A stretch of 64,000 nt of DNA, taken from Dactylorhiza incarnata. Its lineage: Eukaryota; Streptophyta; Magnoliopsida; Asparagales; Orchidaceae. Position numbers and translations under genes: made by a program. The stretch covers positions 20,070,001 through 20,134,000 of the forward strand of contig JAWHQI010000004.1 in assembly GCA_033032865.1 (NCBI GenBank), read 5' to 3'. Under the pieces are notes generated by a model. It worked only from the letters and a program-made list of their open reading frames with translations. It was not told the DNA's origin and did no database searches. Within the stretch, counting starts at the first letter, position 1; each line of letters opens with the position of its first letter. Below are positions 25,667 through 35,366 of the stretch, piece by piece.

Positions 25667-26393
25667 TGTTGAAACCAATTTCTCGGTCTCTAGTAGAGCT
25701 CGGGGCCCTCACCGAGATGAGGGGCGGCTAGTCCTTACTAATCCCTCGAGGAGGGTAGGCGGAAGATTAGGAAACTGACTAAGACCTTGGTCACAGCGAG
25801 GAGGTCCCTCCACTAACCCGGAAGATCGTTGAGCGCTTCCCCTCCCAAGCCAAAGCTGAGACTTGGGCACCTTGGATAGCTCTGGGAACGCTAACCAAAG
25901 AATGCCTAAGGAGAGGGAAGCTGAGGTGAGATCCTCTCCAAAGGTGCCCTTGAGGTCCTATTTATATATTTTCTGATCTGGCCTGCAAATAGTAGGATTC
26001 CGCCTCTTGATTTTACTATCCGCACCCCAAATGGGTCTGCTAACAGCCAAACTCCGCTGTTTGGAGAGGCTAAAGGCAGATCACCAAGGGTGACAGGGTA
26101 ATTTGGCCGATCCCGATGACTCTGGAAGGGATCTGACTCGCTCGTCTTCTCGCGACCCATCGGTGAGTTCTTGACCCGCTCGCCTCCTTGCGAGCACTCG
26201 GCGGGTTCTTGACTCGCTCGCTTCCTAGCGAGCACTTGGCCAGTTCTTGACTCGCTCGCTTCCTAGCGAGCACTTGGCGAGTTCTTGACTCGCTCGCTTC
26301 CTAGCGAGCACTTGGCGAGTTCTTGACTCGCCGGCCCCTCTGGCTCGCTCGCCTTTGGTTGCCCGTCCTCTAGGAGAATATCGGGGTTGTACA
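25667..26393 (-). repeat. Nested element, right (5') LTR
   Basis: This 727-bp LTR is 38 bp longer than its partner because of one extra 38-bp unit in the CTCGCT/AGCGAG repeat (26173-26330). A minus-strand TATA box lies at 25958-25966. Confidence 0.95.
25958..25966 (-). promoter_or_regulatory. TATA box in the 5' LTR of the nested element
   Basis: The plus strand reads CTATTTATA, so the minus strand has TATAAATAG. It lies within the LTR on the coding strand of gag and is the likely promoter of the genomic RNA. Confidence 0.6.
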
Positions 26394-26398
26394 CCGTG
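26394..26398. repeat. Target-site duplication CCGTG, right copy
   Basis: It pairs with 17635-17639 on the other side of the nested element. Confidence 0.95.
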
Positions 26399-26767
26399 AC
26401 CAAGTCAAAGATACAGATCGAGTGGTCTCCGGCTTGAGATCGCGGTCCGCCTTCTGGACATGGCTTGGCTGATGTTCATGATGCGACCTGGATGGTCTCC
26501 GATCTGAGACCGCGGCTTGTTCCCCGGGCTTGAACCTTGAGTTTCTATGTCTCAACCCGGACGGTCTCCTACCTGAGACCGCGGATAGCCTTATTGCCTT
26601 GTCTCTTGACTACCTTCAATCTTGGGGGCGGTCCGAAATGACATCAGACCACCCGACCTGCTTTACCCTGAACTGAGAACCACTGATCCTGGAAACCAGC
26701 GGCCTGACCCAGCAGTTCGCCCAGTCTGAGAATGATCCAACCCGAGAAGCGGTTTTCCGGGTAAACA
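26399..26767 (-). repeat. Outer Tat element, left (3') LTR, second part
   Basis: The continuation of the LTR begun at 17168; it starts ACCAAGTCAA and ends GGGTAAACA. It holds three copies, about 70 bp apart, of a GGTCTC...GAGA(C/T)C inverted pair followed by CGCGG (near 26424, 26494 and 26563). Confidence 0.95.
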
Positions 26768-26777
26768 TAATCCCCGC
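26768..26777 (-). other. Probable polypurine tract of the outer element
   Basis: The plus strand TAATCCCCGC directly inside the LTR gives GCGGGGATTA on the minus strand against the 3' LTR. The nested element has the same core GCGGGGATT. Confidence 0.6.
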
Positions 26778-26851
26778 ATATTTTCAAATCCCAAGAGAAT
26801 TTCGAAAATATTAGCTTTAGCCGGGAGACCGCTTCCGACTTGCCCTGAATT

Positions 26852-26860
26852 CTATAAGAG
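26852..26860 (+). promoter_or_regulatory. TATA box for the first antisense gene of the outer element
   Basis: CTATAAGAG lies about 100 bp before the ATG at 26956 and just inside the 3' LTR, pointing opposite to gag-pol. Confidence 0.55.
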
Positions 26861-26955
26861 AGCCAGAGAACTCATTCTACAGAGTTTTTTCTGAAATCAC
26901 GGGATATTACTCCCTATTTACAGTTAGAGTTTTTAAGACCGGTAACTCTTTAACG

Positions 26956-27777
26956 ATGGACTTCCTAGACACCATGTTAGACCACGTGGTCCCTGCCGGC
27001 GATCAGAAGAAGGAGGAAGGCAAGAGGCGCGAATCAACGGAGAAATCAAGGAAGGACAAGGAAAAGCAGAACCGGAAAGACCGGAAAAAGAGGGAGCGGT
27101 CTGAGAAAACCGCGGTGGATAGTTTCAAGGCCGATGTGGACTCAACAATCTCCAAGACTCCTGCAGAGCCTACAGCGGAGCATTCGGGGCCTCCCCCTAG
27201 CGATTCGCTGATTCCTCTCAGAGACCTTGGCCAACAGGCCGTCAGCCCGCTGAACAAAGGGGAGGCTTCCCCTTCTAGAAAACTTGACTCTGGCATCCCT
27301 TTAAAGAAAGTCGGCGGGTCTGACTCGTTTGGCATGGAAATCACTCCATCCGAAAATCCTCACTTGTTAGTTAAGGATTTGGGGGAGGAGGCGGTTAACT
27401 CTCCGAGGCCGGGCGAACTGGGTACCCCTCTATCCGTGGACGACTATCCCAGCCCCTCCAAAGAAGTTAGTCCAGCTCCGGGTAAGAAAGAGAAGAAGAG
27501 AAAAAAGTCCGGGTCAATGACCGACCGAATAACCAAGAAGGTGAAGAGGCTGGCCTCCAAGGAAAGGGCGGCTTTTAAGAAACCGGCCGAGTCCCGCCTC
27601 CAGACCAATCCGTGACTAAAAGAGGAGCTCGGCCTAGCGACTCCCCCATCTACTAAGGTAAATGACTCGCCGGCTACCCCTGATGCGAAATCGGGCGGCC
27701 TGTTTCCGGACTCGGCGAGTAGCTTATCACTTAATGGGATCTTTCAGGATATGGATGAGCTGATGGGGCGAGATTAG
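26956..27777 (+). pseudogene. Antisense gene A of the outer element, first ORF: Lys/Ser/Pro-rich protein with one stop
   Basis: The ATG at 26956 opens a strongly charged frame: Lys/Arg/Glu-rich at residues 18-55 (RKDKEKQNRKDRKKRER), a Pro/Ser-rich middle, and a basic tract (KKEKKRKKSG) near residue 180. A TGA at 27613-27615 ends it after 219 aa. The same frame then stays open to a TAG at 27775-27777, so the TGA is probably a point change. A second ORF starts 15 bp later at 27793. The position matches gene A' of the nested element (first gene inside the 3' LTR, own TATA box), but residue-level similarity is weak by eye. No domain recognised. Basic tracts suggest nuclear targeting or nucleic-acid binding; that is inference only. 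Confidence 0.55.
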
Positions 27778-27792
27778 CTTCTTGGCAGCCCG

Positions 27793-29106
27793 ATGGCTTC
27801 AAAGCGAACTGCCCCTGTTACAGATAACACAGCCCAGCCTGAGGAGACCGCTCAGACGGAGGCCGAAGAGCGAGAAGCTGCTGCACGGACCGCCTTGGAG
27901 GTCGAAGAGAAAGCGAGGGAACTCGGAGAAGTGTTGAAAGTGCGGGCGGAGGTTCCCCCGACGATGACCAGGGAGGAGATAATGATGGTGAAGAAGGAAG
28001 GGGCGGAACGGGCTTTAAACAAGCCGCTGCGGCCTGATCCTTTTGCGCCAGGTAAGCGCCCCACGGATTATAAAGCTATCCGCTTCTTCATTCCGCGGCC
28101 TCGTCGCAATAAATTACTGAACCCACCGCCGAGCTTTTTTCCCTTAGCGGCCTGGTCCTCTTCCGCTAGGCAGAGTACGAAGAGACTCTGGTGTGAGCAA
28201 GGACGGAGGATGGACCCGGAACATTCTAAGCGGCCTGTGCGCCCAGGCATTGATCTTATATTTATGTCCATTTTTGTATATATATGGCGTTGCATGCTCT
28301 TGCTTTTTATAACCGCGCGGCTTCTTGCAGATAACGAGGATCAGATTGCAAAACCGGGCGACCTTGAGGCCAGCCTGCCTCCATTAGTTCCCCCGATATC
28401 AACCTGTGTAACGACTTCGCAAGAAGGGCCGCAACTATTTGGGCATCTAGAGGAAAATCTAGCAAACCTGAGGGCCCGTTTGAAGGGGGTGGAAGACCGG
28501 GAGGCCGCCACTCGGACCGCTTTGGAGGCCGAGCGAATGGCAAGGAAAAAGGCTGAAGAGGCGCTGAAGGCGCAGATGGAGAACGACAGGAAGTCCAGGA
28601 TAGAAAAGGAGAACGGCCTGGAGATTCAGCTTGAGGCCGCGCGAGCTGCGGTGGAAGCTACGCGAGCTGTAGTGGAGGCCGAGAAGAGAGCCAAGGTGGC
28701 GCAAGTCGCTACTCTGACCGCTCAGCTCGAGAAGGAGAAGAGAGCGTCTGCTAAGTTTGAGGATGACTCGAGATATTACCAGGATAAATTCCTACGGTTA
28801 ACTAGGGAAGTCGCTTCGGGCCGGCGAAGTATGAATGATGGGATGCAGGTTGCTAGCCGCCAAACTGTTGGGGCAGGCTCAAATCCTCCCCCGGTTCGGG
28901 CGGCTTATCCAATGATTGATGAAGCCACCGCAACCCCCCGTATGATCGCCGCTACGCGGATTGAAAGGGATGCCGGGCAGCTTCATAGCACAATCAACCA
29001 CATCCATTATCATACCAGCCAGATTTACTCCCTTCTGAACACCACCAGCGACCAGGTCGCGCGACTGCATAGAGAGGATGTCTCCCCAGAACACCGCCAG
29101 CCGTGA
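27793..29106 (+). CDS. Antisense gene A of the outer element, second ORF: coiled-coil protein
   Basis: A 437-codon open frame starting MASKRTAPVTDNT. Residues about 15-50 and 215-330 are long Glu/Lys/Ala-rich heptad-like helices (for example REAATRTALEAERMARKKAE), a clear coiled coil. The C-terminus is polar and His-rich (near HSTINHIHYHTSQ). The stretch around 28247-28330 translates to hydrophobic, intron-like sequence. It ends in CTTCTTGCAG and begins GC rather than GT. It is 84 nt (a multiple of three), so this may be a retained or GC-AG intron. A GTAAGC donor-like site at 28054 is also present. The ORF could be a later part of the same gene as 26956-27777, joined by splicing. Function is unknown; its place in the Tat antisense cassette is the only lead. 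Confidence 0.5.
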   Translation: MASKRTAPVTDNTAQPEETAQTEAEEREAAARTALEVEEKARELGEVLKVRAEVPPTMTREEIMMVKKEGAERALNKPLRPDPFAPGKRPTDYKAIRFFIPRPRRNKLLNPPPSFFPLAAWSSSARQSTKRLWCEQGRRMDPEHSKRPVRPGIDLIFMSIFVYIWRCMLLLFITARLLADNEDQIAKPGDLEASLPPLVPPISTCVTTSQEGPQLFGHLEENLANLRARLKGVEDREAATRTALEAERMARKKAEEALKAQMENDRKSRIEKENGLEIQLEAARAAVEATRAVVEAEKRAKVAQVATLTAQLEKEKRASAKFEDDSRYYQDKFLRLTREVASGRRSMNDGMQVASRQTVGAGSNPPPVRAAYPMIDEATATPRMIAATRIERDAGQLHSTINHIHYHTSQIYSLLNTTSDQVARLHREDVSPEHRQP

Positions 29107-29434
29107 ACGGCTTTTTAGAACAATTTTGTATTATGAATGCGGCTTATTGATTTCGGCCTCTGTTTAGACAATGCTTCTTTTTTACTTTATGTCTTTTATT
29201 TGAATAACCCGTGCGGGTTCTTGTTTAGCCGCTGTGTTTGTGTTCTGTTTAGATCTTCTGTGTTTTATCCGAACTAATTACAGGTCGCGCGATCTGTGAT
29301 GTATGCTTGCTCCTGATTTCTTGAATGTCTTTGGTTCTTTTTGTTTTTCTGATAAATCTGACCATGCAGGCTGTTGACCGCGCGGTTAGAATGTATAGCC
29401 GCGATATATTTTTACTATTTGCAGATCGTCAAAA
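29107..29434. other. Spacer between the two antisense genes of the outer element
   Basis: T-rich DNA that probably includes the 3' untranslated part of gene A and the upstream region of gene B. No other structure seen. Confidence 0.4.
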
Positions 29435-29436
29435 TC

Positions 29437-29444
29437 TATAAGTA
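29437..29444 (+). promoter_or_regulatory. TATA box for the second antisense gene of the outer element
   Basis: TATAAGTA lies about 35 bp before the ATG at 29478, giving a very short leader unless transcription starts elsewhere. Confidence 0.55.
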
Positions 29445-29477
29445 GGGACTTTTTCGAAGTCATTTTCACGATTTCAA

Positions 29478-31349
29478 ATGGCGCGATCTAAGAACAAGTC
29501 GCAGCGGCCTGTTAAGGTTAAGGCCGTTCGAGCAGATGCGGCCTTGGCTTTTCACTCGGCGGACCATCCAGAGTGCCGTCTCACTCAGAGCGAACTAGAC
29601 GAATTCGTTGCAAAACACATGGCAGGGAGTAATCTGCTCGCGCGGCTTCCTTTGCGCGATGAGCGGATCAACTCTTCCAATCCGCACCAAATAGCCGTTC
29701 CGGTCGACCACTTTGAATATGGCTTCAAATTTCCGCTGCCACTTGAAGTCATAGCCATTTTCGACCATTACGGGGTTGTACACGGCCAGCTTCCACCGAA
29801 CTCCATCGCTTCCACATATAGTTTTATTTCATACATGCGGTTCGAGCGAACCAGATTTTCCCTTGATCTGTTTAGGAAATTTTTCTCGGTGCGGGCTGTC
29901 TTCGACGTGGGGACTTCAACTTTCAGGGGGAACCTCTACTTTTGCTGCCACAGACTGAAGATCGTTAACCTGGCGAACAAGGTCTCGGACTGGTCGGAGC
30001 GGTTCGTAATGCTCGAAGGCAACTTCGGGCTGTTGCAAACCAACCCGCAAGTTCGGGGGGAAGAGGCTTTCCAATTCCCCCAGGTTGGAAAGATCGAGAT
30101 GGACACCTTCACGTTTCTTGAGAACGAGCAGTTGGACATCAATCATTACATCCCGCTGTTCTCAGAGCTAGAGGACGTCCTCCCCAAGCATAGTAAGTTC
30201 CTCTAGACCGCTTGCATATGACCGCGCAGACTGCTTTATTTAAACTTCTGATTTTAACTTGCAGCTTCCCACATCGTCCCTGCGAACAAACCGATCACTC
30301 CGGCCGGCCCGGTTTTGACCCAGAGAGAAAAAAAGCAGCGGCGAAATAGGTCGCCATCATCAGAGGAAGAGGGCCCGGCTTCTCCTGATGAATACGAACT
30401 TCTTCGTTCCTGCGGAAACCCGCCCGACCTGCAGGGCAACCCGACTGTCCTCTGGTAGGGATGGGAGCCGCATCCGGGTATCCACTGCACTTCCTCCATG
30501 GGGAAGTGACAAGATTAACCGCCATGCGCTAGCCGCCGGGGCCGCTATGTATGGTCGAAAGACTTTAAAGAAGCTGAAGAAAACTCCGGAAGAAGTACTT
30601 CCCCGGCTAGCGGCACAAGCCGGCACATGGGGGTTCGTGGCCAATCACTTCATGGCCTTGTCGTACAGGCGGCTGGTTTCTGTCCAGAAATATCTGGAGA
30701 AGAAGTACGAGGAGCAGGTCGCGGAGAATGTGCGGCTTCAAGAAGAGAATGCGCGGCTTCAAGAAGTCGTGGCGGTGAGTTTGACAAATGATGACGCGGC
30801 TTCTTTTGTTCAGACCGAGCGACCTAATTTATTTTTCCTTTCTTGCAGAAACAATATGAGATGACCAACCCGGCCTTCCAAGATGAGGTGTTGCCTTATG
30901 TGGCCCAAGGGATCAACAAAGCTTTGGGTCTTATGGAAGACCGGGGCGGTCTTTGCGAAGGATTCGGGGGTACTACTTTCTCCGACCTCTTTCCTGCTTT
31001 GAAGGTCCAACTTGGTGAGATCAGCCGAAGCCAGAAAGGAAAAGCCAAGGTGGGCGAGGAAGCTGAAGCCGATGCGGGCAGGGAGGTTGTACTTCTTCAA
31101 GGAGGTGATGGAAGTGGTGGAGCCGCTGAGGAGGTCGACGCGGATGATGATGTCGGCGATGATGATGATGATGATGAGGACAGCTTGTCCTCTGGAACAA
31201 CTGGCTCCGCTAGTAAGACCGGGCGGTCTAGTGGTAGTGATTCATCGGATTCTTCTTCCACGTCAAGTGAAGGTTATTCGCCCGACGTTGATGTTGATGG
31301 TGTGGACTCGAGTTCTCCTGTCAAGAAGAAGAAGAAGTCGGCAGACTAA
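29478..31349 (+). pseudogene. Antisense gene B of the outer element: 'putative gypsy-type transposon' (PF04195-like) protein, probably frame-damaged
   Basis: Exons by consensus are 29478-30192, 30265-30774 and 30849-31349. Introns are 30193-30264 (GTAAGT...TTGCAG) and 30775-30848 (GTGAGT...TTGCAG). Residues about 60-240 carry the PF04195-like region: HFEYGFKFPLPLEV, GVVHGQLPPNSI and FRKFFSVRAVFD, parallel to gene B' at 20258. The second exon ends in a coiled coil (QVAENVRLQEENARLQEVV). The third has a long Asp/Glu/Ser-rich tract and a terminal KKKKKSAD. In the second exon the frame entering from exon 1 meets a TAG at 30456-30458. The frame that continues to 30774 is a different one, so there is an indel between about 30390 and 30455 or an unrecognised splice. 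The nested element's intron after WPEVRK is absent here: the equivalent PLPLEV codons are continuous. Confidence 0.6.
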
Positions 31350-31841
31350 TGCCCTTGTCTTGATTTTATTTTTTGTGTAACCGCCGGTCTCTTTTTGTTA
31401 GCCAGGCGGATAATATTTTGTTAACACATTTTGAAGAATGAATAGAAATTTTACCTATTTAATTGTCCTTCTATTGTTACTTACTTGTGGCTGATGTCTT
31501 GTCTCTTTTCTTTCTTTTTACCTTTTGCTTTTTATGATCTAGCCGTGAGGTTATCCTGATCTGAGTATAAGTGATAATTTTGATGATCTTTGGATGATCT
31601 ATATTCATCCCGTGCGGTTACTCATTTAGACCTCCGGATATCAGATATCCGATAATATGATCCATAACGGATAGACTCATGCGACTGCAATTCAGACCGG
31701 GCGGTTTTTATCACTCAGGGATACCTTATCCTTGCTGATATAGATAATGAATAATAACTTTGCGCGGTTTGAATTCACCCCTGACGAGTAATCAATTGCA
31801 TCTAGAGACAACTTTTTGCTGTGAAACAACTTAACCTGATC
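31350..31841. other. Non-coding AT-rich stretch after antisense gene B
   Basis: The likely 3' end of gene B, then AT-rich DNA with scattered GCCCGG/GCGCGGTT words. No ORF of note. Confidence 0.4.
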
Positions 31842-32240
31842 GGTTAGAGCATAATCCGGGCGATCATATATTTAGATCTAGAGATATCCAGCTTAATTAA
31901 TTATAAAAGATAGATAGTACCCGCCCGGTTAGAATACAACCTGGGCAATATATTTAGATCAAAAAATATCTGATTTAATAGAATGGAGAGGTAGATAAAA
32001 CCTGCCCGATTAGAATGCAACTCGGGCAATCATATAATTAGCTCCAAAAATATCCAACTTATAAAAGATGGATAAACCCGCCTGGTTAGAATCCAACCCG
32101 GGCAATATTTTCAGATCCAGAAACATCTAACTCAATAAAAGATAGATAAGTCCGCCCGGTTAGAATGCAACTCGGGCAATCATATAATTATATCCAGAAA
32201 TATCCAAACTTATATTCAATCAGACCGCCCGGTTTGAAAA
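31842..32240. repeat. Short tandem repeat, about five 75-87 bp units, in the outer element
   Basis: The motif GCCCGGTTAGAAT followed by CAACTCGGGCAAT and ATCCAGAAATATCCAA recurs. The GTTAGA word is at about 31842, 31929, 32010, 32085 and 32160. Units are diverged and alternate GGTTAGAAT/GATTAGAAT. They lie between antisense gene B and the hairpin cluster. Confidence 0.75.
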
Positions 32241-32375
32241 TTCAGACTGTCCGGTCTTAACATCACAACTAGGATAGAAGAACACCTGTAGCTGTTTTGA
32301 TTATATTTTCCTCGAATGGTTTGCACAAGAAACCACAAGAGGTGAATGCCTTCCTGTAGGAAAAAATGGAATAAT

Positions 32376-32784
32376 CTACAGGCTCAGATGACCAAATGGG
32401 CAGGTGGGCCTTGGCGGCGAACATTGCTTTCCTCAAGTGGTCAAAAGAGCTGTAGGAAAAAAGAAAAAATATGTACAGACTCAGATGACCAAGTGGGAAG
32501 GTGGGCCTCGGCGGCGAACATTGCTTTCCTCAAGTGGTCATAAGAGCTGTAAGCGACTCATCTGCTCTCTTGCCTAGGGTTACAAGCCGAGTTGATCAAT
32601 TGGGCAGGTGGGCCTCGACGGCGAACATTGCTTTCCTCAGAGAGATCAACTCAGTTGTGGGCCCAACTAGGCTCCGTTTCGAGAGTTCCTAAGAGTATAC
32701 GATGGTCACAGGCTATGATGATCAGTTGGGCAGGTGGGCCTCGGCGGCGAACATTGCTTTCCTCAGAAAGATCATCAAAGCTGT
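32376..32784. repeat. Four tandem hairpins with a constant core and changing stems
   Basis: Copies lie at 32376-32455, 32474-32551, 32582-32658 and 32708-32784. Each has nearly the same core of about 38 nt, running from GGGCAGGTGGGCC to TTGCTTTCCTCA. The flanks form inverted pairs that differ between copies but stay complementary: TGACCA/TGGTCA (copies 1 and 2), GAGTTGATC/GATCAACTC (copy 3) and GATGATC/GATCATC (copy 4). An outer pair (CTACAG/CTGTAG, TACAG/CTGTA, ACAA/TTGT, ACAG/CTGT) adds to each. The paired changes indicate selection for a folded nucleic acid rather than sequence alone. The cluster sits just downstream of pol on the minus strand. I know of no named family for it. Confidence 0.85.
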
Positions 32785-33141
32785 AACTATATCCCTTTCG
32801 GGGTACGATAGAGCTGACAATCACCTAGACCTTCCTTGATGCAGGGGTGTGTCAGATATCGACCGGGATCCAAAGTTCTGAAGACCACCGCAGCGGAATT
32901 GGCAAGCTACCACTACATGTGTGCGAAAACTCCCCGCATCACATGGTCTTGGTGGGTTTTACGCTATGACTACAATTCGAGGGGGTTCGAGCAGAATTTG
33001 GCGATATCTCAGAGGTTCAGGGAGTGAGATACGTATATACATATAAATATTAATAATGCAGAGCACCATTTGGAAAAGGAGAAGTGTCAGTATAGGGCCT
33101 TTCATTTAATATCAAGAAACGTAAAGAATGAAAGAGATATT
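32785..33141. other. Spacer between the hairpin cluster and the end of pol
   Basis: A stretch of about 350 bp without a supported gene. The pol stop codon lies at its right edge, so it is the 3' untranslated region of gag-pol. Confidence 0.4.
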
Positions 33142-35366
33142 TTAAGGATAAAATCGTTTATGATCGTCACCGCTCCAGGTGTGTGAGATGTCTTCTCCTT
33201 CGCTGGTTTGGAGATGGTAGGCCCCATTCTTTAATACCTCTTTGATAATAAAAGGCCCTGCCCAGTTGGGATTCAGCTTCCCAACATTACCAGATCTGGC
33301 CGCAGCATCTACCTTTTTTAACACCAAATCCCCAACTGCAAACTGCTTTACCCTGATATTTTTATCAAAATATTTTGCCATCCTCCTCTTAACTTCTTCC
33401 TGCCTGATTGTTGCCTCGTCCTGAAGCTCTTCGATCAGATCCAGGATATACCTGATGGCCTCATCATTGTATTCTACCCATGCTTCTCCTCCCTCTTTTG
33501 CATACACAACTCTTGGAGTGACCACCTCAATCTCTACAGGAACAACAGCCTCCGAGCCATGAGATAATTTGAATGGTGTCTCCCCTGTAGCTGAAGATGG
33601 GGTAGTGCGAAGAGTCCAAAGGATGGAGGGAAGTTGGTCTGCCCAATTTCCTTTTTGATTCAAAACTCTTTTCATCATGAGTTGCTGAATTCGCCTGTTT
33701 GCAGCTTCTACTTGACCATTGGTCCTTGGATGATGTACTGAGGTGAACCGAAGATCTATTCCAACTTGATCGCAAAAGTTTATCATCTCGGGATTATTGA
33801 ACTGCGGTCCATTATCAGTGACAATTGCCAGCGGGATTCCGTGTCGGCAGAATATTTCTCCCCAGATGAAATTTTTGATAATTTGGGTAGTAGTTTTTGC
33901 CAATGCTTTTGCCTCAATCCACTTACTGAAGTAATTGATCATTACTACGATAAAGCGGCGCTGGCCGCTAGCCATTGGAAAGGGTCCGACAAGATCCATC
34001 CCCCAAACCGCGAAGGGCCAGGGTGCAGTTATTGACCTAAGCGATTGAGCGGGCAGATGTTGAAGAGGAGCAAATTTCTGACATTGTACACAACGCTTGG
34101 CAAATTCTTCAGCATCCTTTCTCATAGTTGGCCAGAAATATCCTTGCCGCAGGATCCTTTTCTCTAAGGTTTTTGCCCCTGAATGGCTACCGCATTCCCC
34201 AGAATGAACTTCCTGAAGTATGATCGGGATCTCTTCTTCTGAAACACACCGTGCTGAGGGAGAAATCAAAGTTTTTCTATACAAAACTCCTGCTATTAAG
34301 TAGTAGTAGGCCGCCTTTCTCCTGAATCTACTTTTGTCCTTGATCGATTGATGAAACTCCCCTCTTGACAGAAATAATTCATAAGGGTCCTTCCAGGAAG
34401 GATTCCGATCGATCTGCATGAGCTCCTCTTTCTCTGTGGCCGGATGAAAAAGTTCCGAGGTCACCCCCCCTGATGGAAGACCAAACTTCGACAACTCGTC
34501 TGCCTCTTCATTTTGTGTCCTTGGAATGTGCTCGATGATGAAGGATTTGAATTTCCCGATCTCTTCCTTAGCTAGAAATAGATACTTTCTCAGCATCGGT
34601 TCTCTTGTTTCGTAATTCCCTAGAACTTGTGAAGCCATTACAAGAGAATCAGTTTTTACATGAACATGCTCTATCCCAAGCTCTTTTGCGAGTCTTAGGC
34701 CGGCCAAGAGTGCTTCGTATTCAGCCTGGTTGTTCGTCACTGGAAAGAAGAATTTGATTGCTTGCTCAAGTTTGATGCCGTTTGGACTGATAAGAACTAC
34801 TCCGGCTCCTACGGAGTTTCTTCCTGAAGCTCCATCTACATAAATGATCCAGGCAAAAGGAGATTCCTCTACTCGTTCTGGATTAGACTCCATCGTGTCC
34901 ACCAAGAAATCTGCCAGTACTTGTGCCTTTATTGTCGTTCTGGGAATGTATAATATTTCGAATTCACTGAGCTCGATCGCCCATTTGGCCAATCTTCCAG
35001 AATGATCTGGCTTTTCCAGGATACTTCTTAGTGGATGATCCGAGACCACCTGGATAGGATGAGCCTGAAAGTAGGGGCGGAGCCTTCGTGATGACATGAC
35101 CAAAGCCAAGGCTAATTTTTCCAGAATTGAATATCTAGTTTCCGCATCTTTGAGGATGTGGCTGACGTAATATATCGGAAATTGCTTCTTTTTCTCCTCC
35201 CGAACAAGGACAGAGCTTATTCCATCTGGACCCACTCCCAAGTATAAGAATAATGTTTCCCCTTCGCGAGGGCTTTGGAGAAGAGGGGTTGAGGTTAACT
35301 TCTTTTTCAACTGTTCGAAAGCACTATCGCACTCTTCATTCCATTCAAAATAGATCCTCCCCTGAG
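33142..35366 (-). pseudogene. Outer Tat element pol, second part: RNase H, archaeal-type RNase H, integrase
   Basis: An open frame of 722 codons runs from 35310 to 33142; similarity extends a little upstream to the frame change near 35360. Order: Ty3-type RNase H (about residues 20-135). Next a second RNase H of archaeal type, with YVDG (D159), NNQAEYEALLAG (E198), TDS (D221) and EADELSK (D271). Then an integrase zinc site (H369, H376, C407, C410) and an integrase core with D439 (WGMDL), D499 (VTDNG) and E535 (NGQVEAANR). The D-35-E spacing is right. A C-terminal region follows (residues 650-722). The dual RNase H marks the Tat lineage. All catalytic residues are present, but the reading frame is cut off from RT, so this is a fragment of a broken polyprotein. 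Confidence 0.93.

Larger units (their letters stand above)
17640..26393 (-). mobile_element. Non-autonomous Tat-like LTR retrotransposon nested in the outer element's LTR
   Basis: Its ends are TGTTG and TACA, with 5-bp target duplications CCGTG. The LTRs are 17640-18328 and 25667-26393. The primer site at 25646-25663 next to the right LTR shows it is transcribed from the minus strand. In that direction it holds a shortened gag (about 25610-24582), then an array of about nineteen 96-bp units (22741-24582) in place of protease, RT, RNase H and integrase, then two genes read from the plus strand (18525-22172). No pol motif was found. LTR differences are roughly 15 by eye plus one 38-bp copy-number difference, so it is younger than its host element. 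It would need enzymes from a relative to move. Confidence 0.95.

Noticed and set aside
33142..35310. An independent host gene with integrase domain
   Set aside because: It is colinear with RT, protease and gag of the outer element and bounded by its LTRs.
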